The notes under the pieces: generated by a model
Database searches by the model: none
Told to the model about the DNA's origin: nothing
What the model saw: only the letters and a program-made list of their open reading frames with translations
In this document: positions 57,294 through 64,000 of the stretch, piece by piece
Layout of the letters: each line of letters starts with the position of its first letter
Numbering within the stretch: position 1 is the first letter of the stretch
Origin: Kitasatospora atroaurantiaca
GTDB taxonomy: Bacteria; Actinomycetota; Actinomycetes; Streptomycetales; Streptomycetaceae
Assembly: GCF_007828955.1 (NCBI RefSeq)
Contig: NZ_VIVR01000001.1
Span: forward strand, 6,262,001-6,326,000
Direction: 5' to 3'
Length of the DNA stretch: 64,000 nt
Made by a program: the position numbers and the translations under genes

Positions 57294-57352
57294 GGGCATG
57301 CCCCTGAGCGAAGGTTCCCCCCGCCCCTCGGGCATGCCCCTGAGCGAAGGTT
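57294..57352 (+). repeat. 23-base direct repeat, two copies
   Basis: GGGCATGCCCCTGAGCGAAG followed by GTT occurs at 57294-57316 and again at 57330-57352. The intervening spacer (CCCCCCGCCCCTC) resembles the bases before the first copy, so the repeat unit is about 36 bases. It lies just past the stop of the PlsC gene on the other strand. Confidence 0.75.
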
Positions 57353-57379
57353 GGCCGTGCCCCTGGGTGAGTTGTCCCG

Positions 57380-58048
57380 TCAGGCGGCCATGGGGCGCTC
57401 GTTGTAGACCTCGGCCGTTTCCTGGCCGGAGAGGGCCTGGATGGCGGCCATGACCTCGTCGGTCACCTGGCGGCGGGCCTTGGCCGTGCGCGCCTGGCCG
57501 TGCAGTTCGGAGAAGTGCAGCGGCTCGCCGAAACGGACCGTCACCTTGCGCAGGCGGGGGATGCGCTTGCCGACCGGCAGGATCTGCTCCGGCCCCTCCA
57601 GGGCCACCGGCACCACGGGCACCCCTGCGGTCAGCGCCAGCCACGCCACGCCGGTCTTGCCCCGGTACAGGCGCCCGTCGAGCGAGCGGGTGCCCTCCGG
57701 GTAGATGCCGAAGGCCTTGCCGTCGCGCAGGATCTCCAGGGCCGACTCCAGCGAGGCCTGCGCGGAGCGGTACGTACCGCGCTCGACCGGCACCGCGTTG
57801 ATCGCGCCGAAGAACGCGCGGGAGAGCGCGCCCTTGACCCCGGTACCGGTGAAGTACTCGGCCTTGGCCAGGAAGAACACCTGACGCGGCGCCGTCAGCG
57901 GGATCACCACGCTGTCGATGAACGAGAGGTGGTTGCTGGCGAGGATCACCCCACCATCACGCGGCACGTTCTCCAGGCCCTCGATGACGGGGCGGTAGAC
58001 CGCCTTCGCCACCGGCTTGAGCACGAGCTTCGTGATGAGGTTGATCAT
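57380..58048 (-). CDS. 1-acyl-sn-glycerol-3-phosphate acyltransferase (PlsC family)
   Basis: A protein of 222 residues. The acyltransferase motif I is SNHLSFIDS (His40 and Asp45 of NHx4D), motif III is IYPEGTRS, and motif IV is VVPVALEG. An N-terminal amphipathic helix can anchor it to the membrane. It should acylate lysophosphatidic acid or a related acceptor in phospholipid synthesis. Streptomycetes carry several such genes, and no partner is adjacent, so the exact acceptor is open. Confidence 0.88.
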   Translation of the reverse strand: MINLITKLVLKPVAKAVYRPVIEGLENVPRDGGVILASNHLSFIDSVVIPLTAPRQVFFLAKAEYFTGTGVKGALSRAFFGAINAVPVERGTYRSAQASLESALEILRDGKAFGIYPEGTRSLDGRLYRGKTGVAWLALTAGVPVVPVALEGPEQILPVGKRIPRLRKVTVRFGEPLHFSELHGQARTAKARRQVTDEVMAAIQALSGQETAEVYNERPMAA

Positions 58049-58255
58049 GGACCCTCCCTGGCCGGCTGACGTCCCCGGCTCACGACGGGGCCGAGGTCAG
58101 TCCGCAGAGTACGACATGCCCCCCGCCGTCCGTCCACCGAACCGGTCCGTGGACGGCTGCGATCCTCGTCACGCCCTGCGTATGGTTGTGCGCGAAATCG
58201 ATCAACCGGGTGACGCCGCATCGGCACCCGTGGACCCGAATGGAGGCGTGTCGCG

Positions 58256-59839
58256 GTGACTGGTGTCACGACCGTCCTGCTGCTGGTGGTGCTGGCGACC
58301 CTGGTCGCCACCGGCGCGCGGCGGTGGAGCGTTCCCGCCCCGTCGCTGCTCGTGGTGGCGGGTGTGCTGGTCGGGGCGCTGCCGTTCGTGCCCGGCATCG
58401 AGGTGCCGCCCGAGGTGATCAGCGTGGCGGTCCTGCCGCCGCTGCTCTACGCCTCGGCGGAGGAGATCTCCTGGCGGGAGCTGCGCGCGGTCTGGCGGCC
58501 CGTCACCGTGCTGGCGCTCGGCCTGGTCCTGGCCTCGGCCTTCAGCGTCGGGGCGATCGCGAGCGCCATCACTCCGCTCTCCCCGTCGATGGCCTTCGTC
58601 CTGGGCGCCGTGCTGGCCAGCACCGATCCGGTCGCGGTCACCGCCCTGGGCCGCCGGCTTGCCCTGCCGCCGCGGATCCAGACCCTGGTGCAGGCCGAGA
58701 GCCTCTTCAACGACGCCACCAGCCTGGTGCTGTTCAAGGTCGCGGTCTCGATGGCCGTCATGGCGGGCTCGGTCTCGGCCGCGTCCGCCGTCGGGGACTT
58801 CTTCCTGCTGGCCGGGGGCGGTGCGCTGGTCGGCGGCGCGGTGGCGGTCGTGGTGGCGTTCATCCGCAGCCGGACCGAGGACCCGGTGCTGGAGACGGTC
58901 ACCTCCCTGGTCACCCCGTACGCGGCGTACGTGCTGGGCGAGGACCTGCACACCTCGGGTGTCACGGCCGTCGTGGTGGCCGGGGTCGCGCTGGGCGCGC
59001 AGAGCCACCGGCTGACCAACGCCCACATCCGGCTCCAGGTGCACGCGGTCTACCGGACGGTCGTGTTCATGCTGGAGAGCGTGGTCTTCGCGATCATCGG
59101 CCTCGAACTACCCGGCAGGATCCGCGACCTGGAGGGCGAGGAGTGGTCGTGGGCCTGGCAGGCGCTGCTCATCGCGCTGGCGCTGATCGTGATCCGGGTG
59201 CTCTGGATCGGGCCGACCGCCTGGTTCATGCAGCGGCACCGGACGCAGGCCGTCGGAGTGCCCGCCAAGCTCAGCTGGCGGGTGCCGGCGGTGATGACCT
59301 GGGCCGGCACCCGGGGGGTGATGCCGCTGGCCGCCGCGCTCACCATCCCGTTGACCGCGGACGACGGCGCGCCGCTGCCGGGCCGGGAGCTGGTGCTGGT
59401 GCTCACCACCTCGGTGGTCGCCTTCACCCTGGTCGTGCAGGGCTTCACGCTGGCCCCGGTGGTACGGGCCTCCGGCATCGCGCTGGAGCCCGAGGACACC
59501 GCGCGGGAGGAGGCCCAGGCCGTCAACCGCATCCTGGTCGCCGCACTGGACCGGCTGGAGGAGATGACCGAGGCCGACGCGGTGTCACCCGTGGTCGCCG
59601 ACCGGATGCGCCGGGATCTGCAGGCCAGGATCGACCAGGCGCAGCTGGCCCTGTCCGACCAGGAGGCCGAGGCCGACACCGAGACCCTCACGGCCTACCG
59701 CCGGCTGCGCCGCGACCTGATCGCGGTCGAGAGCGCCACGCTCCAGCGCCTGTACGCCGAGCACAAGGTGAGCGACCCGGTCCGCGGCACTCTCCAGCGC
59801 GCGCTGGACCTCGAGGAAGCGGGCCTGGGGGAGTTCTGA
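58256..59839 (+). CDS. Na+/H+ antiporter, CPA1 family
   Basis: A membrane protein of 527 residues from GTG, with GGAGG nine bases upstream. Motifs are LPPLLYASAEEISWRELRAV, LGAVLASTDPVAVTALGRRL and QAESLFNDATSLVLFKVAVS, the last two carrying the Asp pair and the ND motif of CPA1 ion-binding sites. About twelve membrane segments are followed by a hydrophilic C-terminal tail of about 110 residues with coiled-coil character (ARIDQAQLALSDQEAEADTE). It exchanges sodium or potassium for protons. It is monocistronic. Confidence 0.9.
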   Translation: MTGVTTVLLLVVLATLVATGARRWSVPAPSLLVVAGVLVGALPFVPGIEVPPEVISVAVLPPLLYASAEEISWRELRAVWRPVTVLALGLVLASAFSVGAIASAITPLSPSMAFVLGAVLASTDPVAVTALGRRLALPPRIQTLVQAESLFNDATSLVLFKVAVSMAVMAGSVSAASAVGDFFLLAGGGALVGGAVAVVVAFIRSRTEDPVLETVTSLVTPYAAYVLGEDLHTSGVTAVVVAGVALGAQSHRLTNAHIRLQVHAVYRTVVFMLESVVFAIIGLELPGRIRDLEGEEWSWAWQALLIALALIVIRVLWIGPTAWFMQRHRTQAVGVPAKLSWRVPAVMTWAGTRGVMPLAAALTIPLTADDGAPLPGRELVLVLTTSVVAFTLVVQGFTLAPVVRASGIALEPEDTAREEAQAVNRILVAALDRLEEMTEADAVSPVVADRMRRDLQARIDQAQLALSDQEAEADTETLTAYRRLRRDLIAVESATLQRLYAEHKVSDPVRGTLQRALDLEEAGLGEF

Positions 59840-59861
59840 CGCCTCGGCCCTCAGGCCGTCC

Positions 59862-62111
59862 TCAGGCCGTCAGCTCCGCCGTCCCCGTGAGGGGGCTGCG
59901 CGGCCCGCCGACCGGGAAGACCCGGCGGACCACGCGCTCGGCGGCCCCGCCGTCGTCCCACGGGCAGAAGCGCTTGCGGAAGGCCGCCCGCGCCTCCGGC
60001 GCCGGGTCGCCCGCGAGCAGTGCCTCGGCCAGCTGCGCGGCGTCGGTGGCCAGCGCGCCGGGGGGCTCGGCCATCAGGTCGAAGTAGACGCCGCGCACCC
60101 GGCGGTACTCCGCCCAGTCCGGGGCGAAGACGACCACGGGCCGGTCCAGCACGGCGTAGTCGAACATCATCGAGGAGTAGTCCGTGACCAGCACGTCGGC
60201 CGCCAGGTAGAGGTCCTCGACCGTGGGATGCCCGGAGACGTCCAGTACGGCGGCAGCCTGCTCACCGGTCGTCAGCTCCCCGGGCCCGCCGCTGTCGAAG
60301 TAGTGGGTGCGCACCAGCAGGGTGTACCCGGGGCCGAGCCGCTCGGCCAGCTCGCGGAGGTCCAGCAGCGGTACGTACCCGCCCTGGCCCTCGCGGTGGG
60401 TGGGGGCGTACAGCACCGCCCGCTGCCCCTCGGCCAGGCCGAAGCGCTCGCGCATGGCCGCGACCTCGGCCGGGGTGGCGACGGCGAGCCGGTCGTTGCG
60501 CGGGTAGCCGGTCTCCAGCAGCTCGTAGCGGCCGGGGTAGGCCCGGCTGAAGTGCTCGCTGGTGTGCGGGTTGGGGGAGACCAGGTAGTCCCAGCGGGAG
60601 ACGGCCTCGCGCAGCCGGTCGAAGTCCATCCCGTCGGCGGCCACCGGATGGTCCATCAGGTCCATGCCCATGGCCTTGAGCGGGGTGCCGTGCTGCGTCT
60701 GGACGTGCACGGTGCCCGGCCGTTTGGCCATGGTGTGCGGGAAGTTGACGTTGTTGACGAAGTACTTGGCGGTGGCCATCGCGCGCAGGTACGCCGGGCT
60801 GTTGACGATCACGTACGGCACGCCGGCCGGCAGCGTCGCCGCCTGTTCCCGGGTCTCCAGTACCCAGACGCCGCGCACCTGCGGCGCCAGTTCGCGGGCC
60901 TTCTCGTAGATCGCGGCCGGGTTGCAGCCGTAACCCCGGTGCCAGTAGGCCGCGTAGACGGCGAGGTGCTCGTCCAGCGGCAGCCGCCGGAAGGCGTTGT
61001 ACGCGGTGAAGCGGGCCCCGCCCCGCACGCCCCGCCGGACGGCCGGGGCGACGGCCCTCGCCCGGCGCCGCAGGCCGCGCGGTAGGCGGCCGGTGCGCCG
61101 CAGCTCGCCGTACGCACGCTGGGCGCCCCGGGCCGCCAGGCGGTACTGGAAGCCGCGCAGCCCGGAGGGGAAGTGGTAGCCGGGCGGGCGGTGGCGGGCG
61201 AAGTGGTCGGCGATCCGCCGGAAGAACTCCGCCCGCAGCTCGGTCGGGACGAGACCGGGCGTGTCGTAGACGGTGAGGGCCTGCTTGACGGTGCGGTCGA
61301 AGACCAGGCTGCGCAGGTGCTGGTCGGGGCCGTGCTCGTCCGCGAAGGCGGTGTGCTCGTTCAGGAAGGTGAAGATGGCGTCGTACTGCGCGAAGGCGTC
61401 CGCGTGCTTCGGCGAGGCGGTGTTGGTGATCGCCCCGGGGCGGCCCCGGCGGTAGTTGTAGCAGGGGCGGTCGAGGTAGCGCAGGCGGCGGGCGGCGAGC
61501 AGTGCCGGGTAGGTGACCGAAATGTCCTCGTAGTAGCCGCGCCCGAAGGAGACGCCGAGGCCGAGCAGGAACTCGCGGCGGAAGATCTTGTTCCAGACCG
61601 CCATCACGGTCTGCAGCAGGGCCGGGTGCTCGCGCGCCGTGCAGCCCTCGACCAGCGGCGAGCCGCGCAGCAGGTGGCGCCAGGGGTTGGGCTCGGTGCT
61701 GCCGTCGGGGTAGACGTGGGTGAAGTCCGTCAGCAGGACGTCCGACGGGGTGTCGGCCGCCTGCTCGCGTTCCAGCTCGGCGAGCAGGGCCGGCAGGGTG
61801 GCCTCGGGGATCCAGTCGTCGCTGTCGACGAACCAGACGTAGCTGCCGCTCGCCTCGGCCAGGCCGACCGTGCGGGCGCCGCCGAGGCCCTGGTTCTCGG
61901 TGAGGTGCAGGACGTGCAGGCGGGGGTCGAGGGCCGCGTACTCGTCCAGGACGGCGCCGCAGCCGTCGGGGGAGCGGTCGTCCACCGCGATGATCTCCAC
62001 GGCGGCGCTGGAGTCGAGCGGGGTGGCGCCGAGCCCGAGTGAGTCGAGGCAGCGCGGCAGGAAGCGCTCCACCCCATGGACTGGCAGCACAATGCTGAGG
62101 AGGGGACTCAC
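59862..62111 (-). CDS. Bifunctional GT2 glycosyltransferase / CDP-glycerol-type glycerophosphotransferase
   Basis: A protein of 749 residues from GTG. The N-terminal 330 residues form a GT-A family 2 enzyme: LLSIVLPVHGVERFLPRCLD, EIIAVDDRSPDG and VWFVDSDDWIPEA with the DxD motif. The C-terminal 360 residues match the TagB/TagF glycerophosphotransferase family: VQTQHGTPLKAMGMDL, DYLVSPNPHTSEHFSRAY, LYAPTHREGQ and VTDYSSMMFDYA. Such fusions polymerise wall teichoic acids or related glycopolymers at the cytoplasmic membrane. Donor and acceptor are not predictable. No other wall-polymer gene is adjacent. Confidence 0.88.
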   Translation of the reverse strand: MSPLLSIVLPVHGVERFLPRCLDSLGLGATPLDSSAAVEIIAVDDRSPDGCGAVLDEYAALDPRLHVLHLTENQGLGGARTVGLAEASGSYVWFVDSDDWIPEATLPALLAELEREQAADTPSDVLLTDFTHVYPDGSTEPNPWRHLLRGSPLVEGCTAREHPALLQTVMAVWNKIFRREFLLGLGVSFGRGYYEDISVTYPALLAARRLRYLDRPCYNYRRGRPGAITNTASPKHADAFAQYDAIFTFLNEHTAFADEHGPDQHLRSLVFDRTVKQALTVYDTPGLVPTELRAEFFRRIADHFARHRPPGYHFPSGLRGFQYRLAARGAQRAYGELRRTGRLPRGLRRRARAVAPAVRRGVRGGARFTAYNAFRRLPLDEHLAVYAAYWHRGYGCNPAAIYEKARELAPQVRGVWVLETREQAATLPAGVPYVIVNSPAYLRAMATAKYFVNNVNFPHTMAKRPGTVHVQTQHGTPLKAMGMDLMDHPVAADGMDFDRLREAVSRWDYLVSPNPHTSEHFSRAYPGRYELLETGYPRNDRLAVATPAEVAAMRERFGLAEGQRAVLYAPTHREGQGGYVPLLDLRELAERLGPGYTLLVRTHYFDSGGPGELTTGEQAAAVLDVSGHPTVEDLYLAADVLVTDYSSMMFDYAVLDRPVVVFAPDWAEYRRVRGVYFDLMAEPPGALATDAAQLAEALLAGDPAPEARAAFRKRFCPWDDGGAAERVVRRVFPVGGPRSPLTGTAELTA

Positions 62112-62621
62112 GCTCGTTCACTCCGCGATGGGTGCTTGGCTGTCGGCATGCCGCCCGGTACCGACACTGTACCGAGCGGGGGTGACCCGGGGGTTCGCTC
62201 GCGGTGGAGTCGAAGTGGCGCGCAGGTGGCCTGGAGGCGGCGGAAAATGCGACCGCCGGTGCCGCGCCGTGCGAGCGGCGGCACCGGCAGTCCGGTGGCG
62301 GCCGGACCGACCCTCAACGGTCGGCCGCCGATCCGTACACCATGAGGAGTCGGGCCGACGCAGCGTCGAGACGGCCGGGCAGTGACTCACTGCTGGTGTC
62401 GGAAGTTCTTTTCATCTGTCGAAATCATTCGACCGAGTGAACCCGGTGGGTGGCCCGGGCTTCCGTGTCGATACAGATATTGCTTGTAGGTTTCGGCCGC
62501 GTCAATCCCCCGGATGTGTTCAATTCCTGAAGTCGCGTCCAGGTCATTGCCGAGGCGGCTGGAGGCTCCTATATTGACATGCAGTCTCATAAGGATCGCC
62601 GTCCTTCCCTCAGGAGCGCCA
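62112..62621. promoter_or_regulatory. Divergent intergenic region, 510 bases
   Basis: No supported gene. The part next to the plus-strand gene (62460-62600) is less GC-rich and contains TATATTGACATGCAG followed by CTCATAAGGAT, which may include a promoter. The left half (62150-62390) is GC-rich without repeats I can recognise. Promoters for both flanking genes must lie here. Confidence 0.35.
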
Positions 62622-63524
62622 GTGAGCCGGCAGCCGAACCTCCCGCGCCAGGTCAGCCCGGCCCTCAAGGCGCTGATGCTGGTGCCGCTCGCACTGGCCG
62701 CCGGTTACGTCTTCCTCACTCTCACCTTCCTCAGTGACAGCACCGCGAGCTTCTTCGCCTGGCGGATGTCGCCCGTGACCGCGGCCCTCGTCGGCGCCGC
62801 GTACGGCGGCAGCTGCGCGATGCTCGCCCTGGCCGTACGCGCGCGGCAGTGGGTCAGGGTGCGGGTGGCCGTCACGGCGAGCTCGCTCTTCATGCTGCTG
62901 ATGCTCGGCGCCTGCCTGCTCGGGCGCGGCACGCTGCAGCTGACCGGGGGTGCGGCATTCGCCGTGCTGGCGGCCTGGGTCTGGCTGGCCGTGCACGCCG
63001 CGGCACCGCTCATCGGGCTCGTGGCGCTCGCCGCGCAGTGGCGGGTGAAGGGAGGGGAGCCGCCTCGGCCGCCGCGCCTGCCCTGGTGGGTCGCGGCCCC
63101 GGTCATCGGCAACGGATCGGTCGTCACGGCGGTCGGCCTGGTCCTGTACGCGCTGCCCGGGCCGGCCGTACGGCACTGGCCGTGGGAGGTGAGCGCCCTG
63201 GACGTTCGAGTGATCGGCGCCTGGTGCCTGGCCTTCGGGGCGGCCCTGCTGCTCAGTTGGCGCGAGGCCGAGCTGCGCCGGGTACGGAACGGCATGGCGG
63301 CCCTGGTCGGTACGGGCGTCCTCGGGCTGGCCGGCCTGGTCCGGTTCGCGGACGAGGTGAGCTGGAGCTCGCCCGGAGCCTGGGCTGTGGTGCTGGTGCT
63401 GCTCACCTTCACCGGGCTCGGACTGTCGGGTGTCGGGGTGTCCGTACTACTGGACCCGCCGGAGGTGCCCGGAGCTCCGGGAGCACCCGAGCCGCCGGTC
63501 GTGCGACGGGCGCGTACCGCCTGA
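62622..63524 (+). CDS. Integral membrane protein of unknown function
   Basis: A protein of 300 residues from GTG, with AGGAG five bases upstream. It has about eight hydrophobic segments (for example LKALMLVPLALAAGYVFLTL and GAAFAVLAAWVWLAVHAAAP) and a Pro-rich cytoplasmic tail. The open frame extends upstream to 62514 but without a ribosome-binding site. I recognise no family motif. It is transcribed alone between two long intergenic regions. Confidence 0.75.
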   Translation: MSRQPNLPRQVSPALKALMLVPLALAAGYVFLTLTFLSDSTASFFAWRMSPVTAALVGAAYGGSCAMLALAVRARQWVRVRVAVTASSLFMLLMLGACLLGRGTLQLTGGAAFAVLAAWVWLAVHAAAPLIGLVALAAQWRVKGGEPPRPPRLPWWVAAPVIGNGSVVTAVGLVLYALPGPAVRHWPWEVSALDVRVIGAWCLAFGAALLLSWREAELRRVRNGMAALVGTGVLGLAGLVRFADEVSWSSPGAWAVVLVLLTFTGLGLSGVGVSVLLDPPEVPGAPGAPEPPVVRRARTA

Positions 63525-63601
63525 TCAGCACGCATGGCCGGGCGCAGTTCACCACCATCTCACCACCGTTGATGCGCAGTCGTGACCGATACCACGGCCA
63601 T

Positions 63602-63616
63602 CTGGTGAAGCGTCAG
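63602..63616 (+). promoter_or_regulatory. Palindrome CTGACG-N3-CGTCAG, copy 4 (one arm degenerate)
   Basis: CTGGTGAAGCGTCAG keeps a perfect right arm and four of six bases in the left arm. It lies 111 bases before the small gene at 63728. Confidence 0.4.
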
Positions 63617-63727
63617 TTCGCTTCGCACGATACGGTGGCAGAACACCAGGACGGTTGCGCGAAGGCCGTCTCACACGGATAGTCTTCGCCTCACGGCCCT
63701 GGCGCCTCGTAGGGGTGGGAAAAACTG

Positions 63728-63994
63728 ATGGAACACATGCAAGTGCGGAGTCGGCCCCGGGTGCCGGCGATCCAGTGCGGTGTCGGCGCGACCGGCCGTC
63801 GGATCGACCGTCATCTGTCGGTGCTCGGTGCACCGGCGCTCTCGACGGTGGACACCGCCGAGGCGCTCGGCCTGATAAGAGAGCTGACGCCACGCGGCGT
63901 CAGCACTCCGGCCGCCCCGCGCCGTACCGCGCGGGTGTCGCTGCTGGCGCCCCTGCGTCGGCTGCGGCGGAGCCTGTTCGGCGGGCGCGGCTAG
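63728..63994 (+). CDS. Small basic protein of unknown function
   Basis: A protein of 88 residues ending six bases from the window edge. It reads RPRVPAIQCGVGATGRRIDR and LSVLGAPALSTVDTAEALGL, with an Arg-rich C-terminus (RRLRRSLFGGRG). I recall similar short proteins in Streptomyces (pattern QC...TGxRIDRHLxVLG) without known function. It has no signal peptide or membrane segment. Codon use fits the region. A weak copy of the CTGACG-N3-CGTCAG palindrome lies upstream. Confidence 0.6.
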   Translation: MEHMQVRSRPRVPAIQCGVGATGRRIDRHLSVLGAPALSTVDTAEALGLIRELTPRGVSTPAAPRRTARVSLLAPLRRLRRSLFGGRG

Positions 63995-64000
63995 GAATTC

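Noticed and set aside
63995..64000. GAATTC at the right edge as a cloning-vector junction
   Set aside because: One six-base site at the edge is weak evidence. Another GAATTC occurs inside the window near 53166, and the sequence before it is ordinary streptomycete DNA.
1..64000. CRISPR arrays, tRNA or rRNA genes, phage or plasmid genes, transposases
   Set aside because: Both strands were read for short regularly spaced repeats, tRNA-like cloverleaf ends (GGTTCGAAT-type loops) and typical protein motifs. None was convincing. The repeats present are foldback elements or short tandem repeats.

Overview
The window is a very GC-rich actinomycete chromosome segment. GTG and TTG starts are frequent, ATGA/GTGA stop-start overlaps are everywhere, and there is a cvnABCD conservon, DmdR/IdeR-type iron boxes and a family of foldback repeats of the kind common between Streptomyces genes. 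The best guess is Streptomyces or a close relative such as Kitasatospora; the sequence does not settle the genus. I see no tRNA, rRNA, CRISPR array, transposase, phage or replication gene, so this looks like ordinary chromosome with accessory metabolic blocks.

Layout. 0-4.4 kb: the tail of an unknown gene, a Pth2-type peptidyl-tRNA hydrolase, and a two-gene ABC-2 exporter divergent from a two-component system. 4.4-7.4 kb: the molybdate operon modABC, with a terminator-like hairpin between modB and modC. 7.6-8.7 kb: a Deinococcus Rnl5-type RNA ligase. 8.7-11 kb: an operon of three Roadblock/LC7 proteins and a PATAN/DUF4388-like regulator. 11.4-12.8 kb: a cytochrome P450. 12.8-13.5 kb: a frameshifted, deleted relic of a GH74 xyloglucanase with a CBM2 domain. 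13.8-18.7 kb: an MHYT membrane sensor followed by the conservon cvnA-B-C-D. 18.9-21.2 kb: an amino-acid-type binding lipoprotein and an unknown protein. 21.4-25.2 kb: a DctA dicarboxylate symporter divergent from a CitA/CitB-type two-component system. 25.2-26.5 kb: a 165-bp foldback element, a SnoaL-like protein and a methyltransferase.

26.6-44.9 kb is the most interesting block. An iron-boxed pair makes L-2,4-diaminobutyrate and decarboxylates it. A minus-strand operon of nine tightly coupled genes starts at another iron box (44059-44077). It runs permease, permease, ATPase, binding lipoprotein, ATP-grasp, IucA/IucC, MFS, IucA/IucC, type III PLP decarboxylase. The last five reproduce the gene order of the vibrioferrin operon pvsABCDE. 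A third iron box serves a FhuF-like siderophore-iron reductase. Nested between the two halves is a cyclodipeptide synthase (NYH type) followed by a P450 that closely resembles Mycobacterium tuberculosis CYP121, the mycocyclosin synthase.

45-64 kb: a TetR regulator and DUF4267 protein sharing two identical operators; a DUF2278 protein; an MFS transporter; a MerR regulator divergent from a Baeyer-Villiger monooxygenase/hydrolase/SDR operon that mirrors mymA-lipR-sadH of mycobacteria; a secreted M43-type metalloprotease; an SDR; a fused ABC exporter; a PlsC acyltransferase; a CPA1 antiporter; a glycosyltransferase-CDP-glycerol transferase fusion; a membrane protein of unknown function; and a small unknown protein at the right edge.

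Two dispersed signals cut across the gene blocks. One is a palindrome (CTGACG-N3-CGTCAG) lying upstream of four plus-strand genes. The other is a foldback repeat (GGGGCGCGGGGAACTGCGCG and its complement) at five intergenic sites, always downstream of a plus-strand gene. All functional calls rest on reading motifs and gene order, not on database searches.
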